The notes beneath the pieces were generated by a model that searched no databases, was not told the origin of the DNA, and was given only the letters and a program-made list of their open reading frames with translations. Shown piece after piece: positions 14,130 to 22,422 of a DNA stretch of 27,321 nt. Every line of letters starts with the position of its first letter. Within the stretch, counting starts at the first letter, position 1. Origin of the DNA: JAKPNF01 sp031556275 (GTDB taxonomy: Bacteria > Verrucomicrobiota > Verrucomicrobiia > Opitutales > JAKPNF01); NCBI GenBank assembly GCA_031556275.1, contig JAVBTG010000127.1, positions 1-27,321 of the forward strand, in the 5' to 3' direction. The position numbers were made by a program, and so were the translations under genes.

Positions 14130-14945
14130 ATGAAACCCCATCGCACCAACTCCCCTGCGGCGCGCGCGCGGCCCGCATTCACTCTGATAGAGCTGCTGTG
14201 CGTCATCGCCATTATCGCGGTGATCGCGGCGATTGCCATTCCCGTCATCGGCAACGCGCTCACATGGGCGAACAAGTCGAAATGCCAGGCCAACATGCGC
14301 GCCTTGGGCGGCGGCTTCGCGCTTTTTCTGGCGGACAACAACAACCGTTACCCGGGCGGCGGCGCGGGCGGCGGCACCTCCAACAACGCCAACGCGGGCG
14401 GCCTGCGCGCGATCAACCGCGTATCCGTTTATATGGATTTGCCGTCGCACACCAGCTATTTGAAAACAGGCGACCAAAACGAGATAACCGTGCACACGCG
14501 CGATTACGCGGCCCACATGCCGTCGCTGCACTGCCCCAACACTGACCCCGATGTCTATGTCCGCGTGGCGGGCAGGAATTGGACATTGGGATTGTACGGC
14601 ACCAACCCCAATATCTGCTACGCCACGTCCACGGAGTACAACGTGTGGGGCGCCAACGCCGACGAGATTGCCAACCCCTCGCGCACCGTGCTTATGGGCG
14701 AGCGCTACGCGGGCGGCGGCTCGAGAACCGGCGACGACTCCGTCAACGGCGGCACGGGCCTGCACACCTCGGGCTATTATCCCAACCTTATGAATGGGCT
14801 GGCCGCCAACCATGAGTCGCACGGCGATCCCATGGTGGGCAGGGGGACATCCCACGTTCTTTTTTGCGACGGTCATGTGGGCGTCGTCACCTTGGAAGAC
14901 TTAAAACCGTGGCCCGGGCGCATGTTGAAGTTCACCAAAGAATAA
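14130..14945 (+). CDS. type II secretion-like pseudopilin, DUF1559/GspG-like, 271 aa
   Basis: I chose the ATG at 14130 (MKPHRTNSPAARARP), which places a basic leader before the prepilin motif AFTLIELLCVIAIIAVIAAIAIPVI: cleavage before Phe, Glu at +5, then the hydrophobic N-terminal helix. The rest is the large globular domain of the planctomycete/verrucomicrobial DUF1559-type pseudopilins, ending with the characteristic HVLFCDGHVGVVTLEDL (compare FADGHV). A Gly/Asn-rich loop (NRYPGGGAGGGTSNN) follows the helix. No secretion ATPase, platform protein or peptidase is nearby. Stand-alone proteins of this kind are very common next to carbohydrate genes in these phyla, and their role is unknown; display or uptake of glycans has been suggested by context only. 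A perfect palindromic terminator follows the gene. Confidence 0.87.
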   Translation: MKPHRTNSPAARARPAFTLIELLCVIAIIAVIAAIAIPVIGNALTWANKSKCQANMRALGGGFALFLADNNNRYPGGGAGGGTSNNANAGGLRAINRVSVYMDLPSHTSYLKTGDQNEITVHTRDYAAHMPSLHCPNTDPDVYVRVAGRNWTLGLYGTNPNICYATSTEYNVWGANADEIANPSRTVLMGERYAGGGSRTGDDSVNGGTGLHTSGYYPNLMNGLAANHESHGDPMVGRGTSHVLFCDGHVGVVTLEDLKPWPGRMLKFTKE

Positions 14946-14997
14946 AACCTAAGATACTCCCCTTGCCTCGCGGCGGCCAAATACTACAATTCACACC

Positions 14998-15027
14998 GGC
15001 GGCGGCGCGCGCCGCCGCCTTATTTTT
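14998..15027 (+). terminator. Rho-independent terminator after the pseudopilin gene
   Basis: A perfect 22-base palindrome (14998-15019, repeated GGC/GCC triplets around a GCGC centre) is followed by TTATTTTTC. It ends the pseudopilin transcript 12 bases before the next ATG, so the sialidase-like gene either depends on read-through or has a promoter upstream of the hairpin. Confidence 0.65.
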
Positions 15028-15039
15028 CGTTCCCTTTCC

Positions 15040-16356
15040 ATGCACAAATTCACGATTCTCCCCCTGCTTTTCCTCGGCGCTGTCTGCGCCGCCCGCGCGG
15101 ACGAGGCCGGCCGCCCCGTCCGCGCGCTGGCGCAAGCCCACGGCGTGTTCGACCAGTCTCCCGACGCGCAGAACATCCCGCTGTACACCCCGAGCATCCT
15201 GCGGCTGGACTCCGGGCGGCTCGTCGGCGCGAGCGAGCGCGCGGTGCAATGGAAAAAATCCGGCAAGCCCAACGCTGGCATCCAGACATCCGACGACGGC
15301 GGCAAGACATGGACGCTGCGCGCCGAGGCCACAATGACGCACGGGCGGCTCTTCAAGGCGGGCAAGTCGGTCTATTACATGGGCCATTCCGACGACCTGA
15401 AAATCATGCGCTCGGACGACGACGCCCTGACATGGTCGGAGCCGGTGAGGCTCACTCAGGGCCAGTTCTGGCACGCCACCGCCGCGAACACATGGCACGC
15501 CAACGGCAACGTCTATTTGGTGATGGAGCGGGTGACATCGAAGGAGATAAAAAGTTTCTACGTCGGCCTGTTGGCCCCCGTGCTCTTGCGCGCCAAGGAA
15601 AGCGCCGACCTGACCCGCCCCGAAAGTTGGACGTTCGCAAGCGAGCTGGTCTTCGCCGACATCATCCCCGGCTACCGCCAGAACAATTTGCAGATGGATT
15701 TCTTCGGCGTCCCCTTCTTTGGGCAAACCTACCCCGATCTCAATTTCGTCGCGCCCAAACGGCCCATGCACCCGATCGGCTGGCTCGAGGCCAACGTGGT
15801 GCAGATCACGGACCCCGACCATTATTGGCACGACCCGAAGGGGAAGACCTTTCATTTGTTCATGCGCGCGCACACGGGCGGCACGGGCTACGCCGCGATG
15901 GCCAAAGTCACGGAAAACGACGACGGCACCATGACGACCTCGCTCGAAAAAGTGCCCTCCGGTAAAACCCAGCTCTTCCTCCCCTTTCCCGGCGGGCAGA
16001 TGCGCTTTCACATCACCTACGACCCGCGGACGCGCCTGTACTGGCTGCTCGGCACGCAGGCCACCGACTCGATGAGCCGCCTGGAAACGCTCGACGCGAA
16101 ACGCTTCGAGCTGCCCAGCAACGAGCGCCAACGCCTCGTGCTGCATTATTCCAAAAACATGGTGGACTGGTGCTTCGCGGGGCTGGTGGCCGTCGGCCCC
16201 AAAAACGTGGGCTCGCGCCACTACGCCTCGATGGATATCGACGGCGACGACCTTGTGATACTCTCGCGCAGCGGCGACGAGCATGCCAAGACGGCCCACA
16301 ACGGCAACATCATCACTTTCCACCGCATCAAAAATTTCCGCGAGCTGGTCTATTAA
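15040..16356 (+). CDS. secreted sialidase-superfamily (Asp-box/BNR) beta-propeller protein, 438 aa
   Basis: A signal peptide (MHKFTILPLLFLGAVCAARA) directs export. The mature protein is a six-bladed-propeller type with Asp boxes: SDDGGKTW (about residue 88) fits the S-x-D-x-G-x-x-W pattern exactly and SDDDALTW (about 126) nearly so. The expected sialidase [FY]RIP motif near the N-terminus, which carries the first arginine of the substrate-binding triad, reads LYTPSILRLDSGRLVGASER here, so that arginine is missing. The protein is therefore a sialidase relative that may act on another glycan or only bind one. It begins an operon with the symporter (21-base gap), beta-galactosidase and a beta-helical protein. 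Alternatives are other BNR-repeat glycoside hydrolases or lyases; the superfamily call is firm, the activity is not. Confidence 0.8.
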   Translation: MHKFTILPLLFLGAVCAARADEAGRPVRALAQAHGVFDQSPDAQNIPLYTPSILRLDSGRLVGASERAVQWKKSGKPNAGIQTSDDGGKTWTLRAEATMTHGRLFKAGKSVYYMGHSDDLKIMRSDDDALTWSEPVRLTQGQFWHATAANTWHANGNVYLVMERVTSKEIKSFYVGLLAPVLLRAKESADLTRPESWTFASELVFADIIPGYRQNNLQMDFFGVPFFGQTYPDLNFVAPKRPMHPIGWLEANVVQITDPDHYWHDPKGKTFHLFMRAHTGGTGYAAMAKVTENDDGTMTTSLEKVPSGKTQLFLPFPGGQMRFHITYDPRTRLYWLLGTQATDSMSRLETLDAKRFELPSNERQRLVLHYSKNMVDWCFAGLVAVGPKNVGSRHYASMDIDGDDLVILSRSGDEHAKTAHNGNIITFHRIKNFRELVY

Positions 16357-16377
16357 TTTTTTCCGTTTTCCCCGTTC

Positions 16378-17949
16378 ATGAAACTGGCCCCCGCAGACAT
16401 CGTCGTCCTCGTTTTATTTTTCGTCAGCCAAGTCGCCGTCGGCATGTATGTGGGGCGCAAAAACAATTCCACCAGCCAGTATTTTCTGGCGGGAAAATCG
16501 TTTTCGGGGCTGGTCATCGGCATCAGTTTCATCGGCTCGGTCATCAGCTCGGTCACTTTCATGTCGATGCCGGCGGACGCCTTTAAAACGGCGTGGGTGC
16601 GCTTTGTCCCCAATCTGGCGTTCCCGATTGTCACACTGCTGGCGGCGTGGCTGCTGGTGCCGTTTTTTCGGCGCGGCACCATCACCTCGGCATACCACTA
16701 CCTGAGCCTGCGTTTCGGCGGCTCGCTCTCGGCGTACGCGTCCGTGGTCTTCATCGTCACGCAGGTCGTGCGCACGAGTATGATCTCCTATCTACTTTCT
16801 TTACTGGTCGGCGAAATCACAGGCTGGGGATTCACCAACTCGCTCCTGCTGGTCGTGGGCGTCACGGCCGTTTACACGGTCAAGGGCGGCATAAAGGCTG
16901 TCATTTGGACGGACGTCATCCAGGCGGTCGTTCTGATCACGGGCGGTATCGCGTGCATCGTGGTGGCGGTCGCGGACACCCCGGGCGGGCTCGCCACCGT
17001 TTTTAGCGACGGCGTCGCCCACCACAAATTTTCCTTTTGGGATCTCGACACGCAAAGCGGTCAAATGGCGCCGACCGCATGGATCGGCGGCCTGAGCCAG
17101 AAGACGCTCCTCATGCTCTTTCTGGTGGGCCTGACGCAGTTTATCACCTTGCAGTTCGACCAGTCCACGGTGCAGCGCTGGTGCTCCTCCAAAACCGCGC
17201 ACGAGGCGCGCAAATCCATGTACATACTGGGGCTGGGCTGTATCCCGATCTGGGGTGCCTTTCAGTTTTTGGGCATCTGCCTGTTCGTGTTTTTCCTGCA
17301 CAATCCCGACCCGGTGGCGGCCGACGCGCTCTCGGGCGCGGCGAAGGCGGAGGTTATCATGCCGCACTTCATCATGAACTACCTGCCGCGCGGGATTGTC
17401 GGGGTCGTCATCGCGGCGGCCTTCGCGGCGGCGATGTCCACGCTGAGCGCGTGCATCAACGTCGCCAGCATGGTGGGCGTGAACGACATTTACAAAAAAT
17501 ACGTCAACCCCGACGCCTCCGACAAGGCGTGCCTGGTCTTGGGCAAATCCTTTTCCGTCATCGCCGCGCTGCTGATGATCTGCGGGGCCCTCCTGGTGCA
17601 CGCGGTGGAAACGGTGACGCTGGCGGAGCTCATGCTCGTCGTGGGCCTCGTCATCACGGTGGGTATCCCTTCCGTTTTCATCGCGGGCATGTTCACGCGC
17701 CGCATCGACACCGTCGCGATTTGGATAGGGGTTGTCTGCGCGATAGCCGCCACCGTCTGGGTGCTGCTGAGCAACGGCGACCACCTGCCCGAAAGCGTGG
17801 CGGTGCGCATCCCGGGATATTTTATTTCCGTCATCGCAAACGTGCTGGCGCTCGCCGTCGCGTTTGCGCTCTCATTCGTGTTCAAGCCGAAAAAACGCGA
17901 CTACACCAACCTGACGGTCTGGGACCAAAGCAAGGACGCGCTGGAATAA
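16378..17949 (+). CDS. sodium:solute symporter family (SSS) transporter, 523 aa
   Basis: About 13 membrane segments with the standard SSS landmarks: a first helix ADIVVLVLFFVSQVAVGMYVG, the segment FLAGKSFSGLVIGISFIGSVISS (about 36-58), AVYTVKGGIKAVIWTDVIQA (164-183), DQSTVQRWCSSK (261-272), and the sodium-site helix GVVIAAAFAAAMSTLSACINVAS (about 342-364). Members import sugars, sialic acids, amino acids or vitamins with sodium. Its place between the secreted sialidase-like protein and the cytoplasmic beta-galactosidase suggests import of a sugar, sugar acid or oligosaccharide released outside the cell; sialic acid transporters (SiaT) belong to this family, but the substrate cannot be read from sequence. 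It is 21 bases after the upstream gene and 19 bases before the next. No Shine-Dalgarno precedes the ATG. Confidence 0.9.
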   Translation: MKLAPADIVVLVLFFVSQVAVGMYVGRKNNSTSQYFLAGKSFSGLVIGISFIGSVISSVTFMSMPADAFKTAWVRFVPNLAFPIVTLLAAWLLVPFFRRGTITSAYHYLSLRFGGSLSAYASVVFIVTQVVRTSMISYLLSLLVGEITGWGFTNSLLLVVGVTAVYTVKGGIKAVIWTDVIQAVVLITGGIACIVVAVADTPGGLATVFSDGVAHHKFSFWDLDTQSGQMAPTAWIGGLSQKTLLMLFLVGLTQFITLQFDQSTVQRWCSSKTAHEARKSMYILGLGCIPIWGAFQFLGICLFVFFLHNPDPVAADALSGAAKAEVIMPHFIMNYLPRGIVGVVIAAAFAAAMSTLSACINVASMVGVNDIYKKYVNPDASDKACLVLGKSFSVIAALLMICGALLVHAVETVTLAELMLVVGLVITVGIPSVFIAGMFTRRIDTVAIWIGVVCAIAATVWVLLSNGDHLPESVAVRIPGYFISVIANVLALAVAFALSFVFKPKKRDYTNLTVWDQSKDALE

Positions 17950-17968
17950 CTCTTTTTCTTTAAAACCC

Positions 17969-20900
17969 ATGCTGCCATTTTTAGTCATCGGGAACATTCC
18001 CTCGTGGACGAATCCGGAACTGCTCTGCCTCAACCGGCTTGAGGCCAACAGCGCGGGCGTCCCCTTCGCCGACGCACGCGCCGCCAAAAACGACGACACC
18101 AAAGACCAAGCGCTGCTGCCCTTGGACGGGCAGTGGCAGTTCGAGTATTTTAAGAATCCGCAGGCGGTGCCCCCCTCGGCCCTGCGCATCCGCAAAAAGG
18201 CGAAGACGGTGGCCGTGCCCGGCAACTGGACGCGGCAGGATTACGGGAAGCCGCACTACACCAATATCCAAATGCCCTTCGCCGCGCACTACGCCAACGT
18301 GCCCGAAGAAAACCCCACGGGCGTCTACCGGCGGGAGATCCGCGTGCCGAAAAATTTTAAGGACAAGCGCGCCGTCCTGCATTTCGGCGGGGCGGAAAGC
18401 GTGCTGTACGTCTATGTGGACGGCCAATTCGCCGGCATGTCAAAGGACAGCCGCCTGCCCGCGCGATTCGACGTTTCCAATTTTCTCAAGGCGGGCAAAA
18501 CGCACACGGTGTGCGCGGTGGTCGTCAAGTGGTCGGACGCCACGTTTATCGAGGACCAAGACCAATGGTGGATGGGGGGACTGCATCGCGGCGTCTACCT
18601 CTTCGCCACCGAAAAAACGTACCTGCGCGACATTTTCGCGCGCGCCGATTACGACGCCGAAACGGGCAAAGGTCTGCTCTGCCTTCAGATAAAAGCGGGG
18701 TTTTCCCAAGAACCGTTTGCCGGCGTGCAAGCGCGCGTCGACATCTTCGACAATAAAGGCAAAAGCGTTTTGAAAAAACCGTTGGTCAAAGCCGTGCTCA
18801 TCCGCGCGGAGCAAGACTACATGACGTTCGACGACTGCCAAGCGCGCTTCGAAATATCCCTGCCCGGCATCGCGCCGTGGTCGGCGGAAAGCCCCGCGCT
18901 GTACCGCCTGGTCGTCACGCTGCAAACCCCAACGGGCGAGTCGCATGCGGGGCAGTGGATAGGATTCCGCCGCGTGGAAAGCAAGGGCGGCGAACTGCTG
19001 CTCAACGGCAAGCCCATCCTTATCCACGGCGTCAACCGCCACGAGCACGACCCGCATACCGGCAAGGCCATCACACGCGCGGGCATGGAAGCCGACGTGG
19101 GGCTGATGAAGCGGTTCAACTTCAACGCCGTGCGCACCGCACACTACCCCAACGACCCTTATTTTTACGAGCTGTGCGACAAGCACGGCCTCTACGTCGT
19201 CGACGAGGCCAACATCGAGTCGCACGATTACCACAACGTCATCTGCCAAGAGCCCCGCTACGCGCCCGCCTTTTTGGACCGCGTGAAAAACATGGTGCAG
19301 CGCGACAAAAACCACCCGTGTGTTTTGTTCTGGTCGCTGGGCAACGAGAGCGGCTACGGTCCCAACCACGCGGCGGCGGCGGCATGGGTGCGCGCGGCGG
19401 ACCCCTCGCGCCTGATACATTACGAGGGCGCGATATCCCGCCCGCAAAGCAAGGCCGACTGGACGGACAACCCGCAGGGCACGGACGTCATCTGCCCCAT
19501 GTATCCCACACACCGCGAGCTGCGCCAATGGGCGGCCGACCCACGCCGCGACAAGCGCCCCGTCATCTTGTGCGAATATTCGCACGCGATGGGCAACAGC
19601 AACGGCTGCCTCGGAGAATATTACGACATTTTCCGTTCCCTTAAAGGATTTCAGGGCGGCTTTATTTGGGAGTGGGTGGATCACGCGTTGGAGGAACGCA
19701 CGACAGACGGCAAACGATTTTGGGCCTACGGCGGCGATTTTGGCGACACCCCCAACGATGCCAATTTTGTCTGCGACGGTTTGGTGAGCGCCGACCGCAC
19801 CCCCCATCCCGCCATGTGGGAATTCGCGCATCTGGCGCAGCCCGTGGGAACAAGGCTGCTCGGCATGGAGAAGGGCGCGTCGTTGCTCGAAATTGAAAAC
19901 CGCCGCCATTTCATAAACTTGGAGGACTTGGACGGCGACTGGGAATTGCTCGCCGACGGCAAGACCTTCGCCAAGGGAATCCTTCCACGCGGATGGCAAA
20001 AAACCAAGGCGGGCCAACGCGCGAAAATAAAACTTCCCCTCAAAAAACCCCCCGCCGCCGCAGAGGGCAAGGAACTGTTTTTAAATGTCAACTTCTCCAC
20101 CCGACGCGCCTGCTTTTGGGCCGACGCCGGACACCGAGCCGCATGGTCGCAACTGGCATTACCCTCGAAACCCAATTTCAACGCCCCCCGCTTTCACATC
20201 CGCACAACGGCCGCCCGCCGCGACGAACATTGCGTGAGCCACGGCGATTTTCATTTCCACTTCGGCGAAGACCGCGCCGAGCTTGCGCAGATCGAGCACA
20301 AGGGGCAGCCGCTGTTCAAAGCGCCCTTACGTCTTAACCTCTGGCGCGCGCCCACCGACAACGACGGCGTCAAACTTTGGACGGGGCAAGACGGCAAGCC
20401 GCTTGGCCGCTGGCAGCAAGCGGGCTACGACGCGCTGACCGCCAGGCTCGCCGCCATCCGCTTCGCGAAATTCCACCCGAAAAACGGTCTCGTCGTGCGC
20501 GCCAAAGAGTTCATCTATTCGCCCGCGTTCAAACAGCCGATTTTTGAGCACACCGCCACCTTCGCCGTCGGCGGCGCCGACGCGCTGCTGACCACCCGCC
20601 ACCACCTGCGCTCCCTGCGCACAGACCTGCCGGATTTGCCGCGCGTGGGTTTGTCTTGCGCGCTCGCTCCTGAATTCTCGCGGCTGAACTGGTATGGCTT
20701 AGGCCCGTGGGAAAACTACCCCGATCGCGCGCGCAGCGCCCGCTTCGGGCAATACGCCCTCGACGTGCGCGAGCAACCGCTCCCTTACGTCATGCCGCAG
20801 GAATATGCCCACCGCACCCGTACGCGCTGGATGCGCCTGACCCGCATAAACGACCGACTCACGTTTCTCGTGCGCGGGGCCTCCCCCCGCGCCACCTTTG

Positions 20901-21112
20901 GCTTTTCCGCGCGGGGCGACAGCGACGACGCCCTATACGCGGCAACCCACGCGCACGAACTGCCCATGCCCGACGCCGTCCACCTCAACCTCGACCACGC
21001 GCACCGCGGTCTGGGCACGGCGAGCTGCGGCCCCGACACGCTGGAAAAATACCTGCTCCCGACAAACGATTACCGCTTTGGCTTCGCGTTCGATTGCGGT
21101 ATCCTCACATAA
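17969..21112 (+). CDS. lacZ: GH2 beta-galactosidase (LacZ-type), 1047 aa
   Basis: A full-length LacZ-type enzyme that hydrolyses terminal beta-D-galactosides. It aligns by eye with E. coli LacZ from the start (WTNPELLCLNRLEANS, LDGQWQFEYFKNPQAVP, ENPTGVYRREI). The acid/base is E460 in WSLGNESGYG and the nucleophile is E536 in ILCEYSHAMGNSNG, one residue off the E. coli numbers (461, 537). HGVNRHEHDP (353-362) carries the conserved substrate-site histidine. The C-terminal small-chain domain is visible (LNLWRAPTDNDG ... NWYGLGPWENYPDR). There is no signal peptide, so it acts in the cytoplasm on a galactoside imported by the adjacent symporter, rather than at the surface like many Bacteroides GH2 enzymes. 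The start is preceded by AAACCC with no Shine-Dalgarno. The domain order is complete, with no frameshift. Confidence 0.94.
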   Translation: MLPFLVIGNIPSWTNPELLCLNRLEANSAGVPFADARAAKNDDTKDQALLPLDGQWQFEYFKNPQAVPPSALRIRKKAKTVAVPGNWTRQDYGKPHYTNIQMPFAAHYANVPEENPTGVYRREIRVPKNFKDKRAVLHFGGAESVLYVYVDGQFAGMSKDSRLPARFDVSNFLKAGKTHTVCAVVVKWSDATFIEDQDQWWMGGLHRGVYLFATEKTYLRDIFARADYDAETGKGLLCLQIKAGFSQEPFAGVQARVDIFDNKGKSVLKKPLVKAVLIRAEQDYMTFDDCQARFEISLPGIAPWSAESPALYRLVVTLQTPTGESHAGQWIGFRRVESKGGELLLNGKPILIHGVNRHEHDPHTGKAITRAGMEADVGLMKRFNFNAVRTAHYPNDPYFYELCDKHGLYVVDEANIESHDYHNVICQEPRYAPAFLDRVKNMVQRDKNHPCVLFWSLGNESGYGPNHAAAAAWVRAADPSRLIHYEGAISRPQSKADWTDNPQGTDVICPMYPTHRELRQWAADPRRDKRPVILCEYSHAMGNSNGCLGEYYDIFRSLKGFQGGFIWEWVDHALEERTTDGKRFWAYGGDFGDTPNDANFVCDGLVSADRTPHPAMWEFAHLAQPVGTRLLGMEKGASLLEIENRRHFINLEDLDGDWELLADGKTFAKGILPRGWQKTKAGQRAKIKLPLKKPPAAAEGKELFLNVNFSTRRACFWADAGHRAAWSQLALPSKPNFNAPRFHIRTTAARRDEHCVSHGDFHFHFGEDRAELAQIEHKGQPLFKAPLRLNLWRAPTDNDGVKLWTGQDGKPLGRWQQAGYDALTARLAAIRFAKFHPKNGLVVRAKEFIYSPAFKQPIFEHTATFAVGGADALLTTRHHLRSLRTDLPDLPRVGLSCALAPEFSRLNWYGLGPWENYPDRARSARFGQYALDVREQPLPYVMPQEYAHRTRTRWMRLTRINDRLTFLVRGASPRATFGFSARGDSDDALYAATHAHELPMPDAVHLNLDHAHRGLGTASCGPDTLEKYLLPTNDYRFGFAFDCGILT

Positions 21113-21123
21113 AAACCGCCACC

Positions 21124-21984
21124 ATGCACCTGCACACACTCGCCCTCCTCGGCCTCTTGACCGCCGTCGCGCTCCACGCCGCACCCGTCGACTACAAGAA
21201 GGACGACTTCCACTACACCACGTTCAAAAAGCGCGCGGGCAAATGGGACAACAAAGCCAACTGGTCATCAGGGCAAGTTCCCACCTCCGAAGAAGAAGCC
21301 GTCATCGGCGACGACTCCAAAGTCGATTTAACAAGCAAAGTCTCCAGCGTCAGCGCCATCATGCTCGCGGGCACGGGCACCGCGTCGCTCACCCTCGGCA
21401 AAGACGCCGTGCTCGAGACGGTGCGGCAACTGCGCATCGGGCGCACCCAAACCAACGCGGTCGGCATTCTTTCCCTGGAAGGCGGCACGCTGCGCACCGA
21501 CATCAAGGGCGAAAAGCCCTACGTCCACCTGCTCCACGTCGGCGGCGGCTCCACCCATTCGAGCACAGGACTTGCCTATTTCAAATCCGGCACCTACGAG
21601 GGGGCGATCCGCATCGGCAGCGAGCTTGCGAACACGGGCGTCGGCACCCTGAGCATCATCGGCAGCCAAGCGACGGCCCGCGCCAAGGCTGAGGGCGAGC
21701 ATATTTGGATTACACCCTACGGCACCCTCGACTTCATCCTCGACGCCGACGGCGTGAGCTCTTTGGACTACAAAAAAGCCAACCTCAACCTCGCCCAAGG
21801 CTCCCGCATCCGCGTTGTCGGCGACAAATACAACGGCCCCTCCAAAACCATCGTCCTGATCGCCTGCAAGCAAGTCCACGACAAAGGGGCGAACATCGAG
21901 CTGCTGAAATTCGACCCCAAATACAAAGTCAAAACCTTCACCGATCGCCGCGGCCTGGTCCTCATCATCCAAAGCGCCAAATAA
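21124..21984 (+). CDS. secreted beta-helical / autotransporter-repeat-like protein, 286 aa
   Basis: I chose the ATG at 21124 because it opens a signal peptide (HLHTLALLGLLTAVALHA) 11 bases after the beta-galactosidase stop; the open frame extends into that gene but only as a shadow. The N-terminal part (KWDNKANWSSGQVPTSEEEAVIGDD) matches the opening common to beta-strand-repeat surface proteins of Verrucomicrobia and Planctomycetes, followed by repeated short strands (ASLTLGKDAVLETVRQLRIGRTQ, GILSLEGGTLRTD, GVGTLSIIGSQATARA) that predict a right-handed beta-solenoid. No PEP-CTERM tail, barrel or catalytic motif is present; it ends RRGLVLIIQSAK. It probably binds a surface or a glycan and is the last gene of the operon. 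The start context GCCACC has no Shine-Dalgarno. Confidence 0.75.
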   Translation: MHLHTLALLGLLTAVALHAAPVDYKKDDFHYTTFKKRAGKWDNKANWSSGQVPTSEEEAVIGDDSKVDLTSKVSSVSAIMLAGTGTASLTLGKDAVLETVRQLRIGRTQTNAVGILSLEGGTLRTDIKGEKPYVHLLHVGGGSTHSSTGLAYFKSGTYEGAIRIGSELANTGVGTLSIIGSQATARAKAEGEHIWITPYGTLDFILDADGVSSLDYKKANLNLAQGSRIRVVGDKYNGPSKTIVLIACKQVHDKGANIELLKFDPKYKVKTFTDRRGLVLIIQSAK

Positions 21985-22005
21985 CCCGCCCATCCAAAAA
22001 ACCGC

Positions 22006-22041
22006 AAAAACCCGCCTCCTTTTTCAGAAGACGGGTTTTTT
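22006..22041. terminator. bidirectional terminator between the glycan locus and tRNA-Gly
   Basis: AAAAACCCG (22006-22014) pairs with CGGGTTTTT (22032-22040), so the stem is followed by a T-run on both strands. It lies just after the last plus-strand gene and just after the 3' end of the minus-strand tRNA. Confidence 0.75.
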
Positions 22042-22048
22042 ATAAAAC

Positions 22049-22122
22049 TGGTGCGGGCAGAGGGAATCGAACCCTCGATTCAAGCTTGGGAAGCTCACGT
22101 ATTACCTCTATACTATGCCCGC
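22049..22122 (-). tRNA. tRNA-Gly (anticodon CCC), CCA encoded
   Basis: The minus strand folds as a complete cloverleaf: 7-bp acceptor stem GCGGGCA/TGCCCGC, D-arm GTAT...ATAC, anticodon arm TGAGC-TTCCCAA-GCTTG giving anticodon CCC (reads GGG), 4-base variable loop, T-arm GAGGG-TTCGATT-CCCTC. The 3' CCA is encoded (22051-22049). The discriminator base at 22052 is A, whereas E. coli-type bacterial tRNA-Gly has U at this position. A bidirectional terminator follows. Confidence 0.95.
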
Positions 22123-22130
22123 GTGCGGCA

Positions 22131-22179
22131 GTGCTTGCCTTCGCAAGCGCGACCATCGAATCGAAGCATTTATAAATGC
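22131..22179 (-). promoter_or_regulatory. tRNA leader: 8-bp hairpin and 14-bp perfect palindrome
   Basis: GTGCTTGC (22131-22138) pairs with GCAAGCGC (22143-22150, one G-T pair) around CTTC, ending 8 bases before the tRNA 5' end. GCATTTATAAATGC (22166-22179) is a perfect palindrome about 45 bases upstream and contains TATAAA, so it may be the tRNA promoter's -10 or an operator. The stretch 22180-22367 beyond it is GC-rich, has small hairpins and no gene I can support. Confidence 0.35.
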
Positions 22180-22367
22180 CACAACCGCCCGGAATAGGCA
22201 ATCCCATTTTGCGGACGGCGGGGCGGAAGGAGCGGATTTTACGCCCGCGCGGGGGCATGGGCCTCGTGCGAGCGTACATGCCTCCCCTGCGGGCGAGGCA
22301 GGGCGCGCGGCGTGCCCGCATAAAGACACGCGCGGCGTGGCGGGCGACACAGGCGCGGGGCGGGCGC

Positions 22368-22404
22368 AAAAAAGGCAACCCAACGGCTTGTTGGATTGCC
22401 TTTT
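22368..22404 (-). terminator. strong Rho-independent terminator of the secreted glycoside hydrolase gene
   Basis: AAAAGGCAACCCAAC (22370-22384) pairs with GTTGGATTGCCTTTT (22390-22404), 14 of 15 positions, loop GGCTT. On the minus strand it is followed by TTGCGCCC after six T. It begins 18 bases after the stop at 22423. The A/T-flanked stem could also stop plus-strand transcripts. Confidence 0.8.
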
Positions 22405-22422
22405 AAAAACGCGTTTCCCTGC

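Noticed and set aside
11526..17949. A classical sialic acid (nan) operon
   Set aside because: A NanA-like lyase, a sialidase relative and an SSS transporter are suggestive, but the sialidase FRIP arginine and the lyase GxxGE loop are altered and no nanK, nanE, nagA or nagB is in the window.
20707..21123. N-terminal extension of the 286-aa secreted protein into lacZ
   Set aside because: The added sequence is a frame-shifted shadow of LacZ, and the signal peptide starts at 21124.
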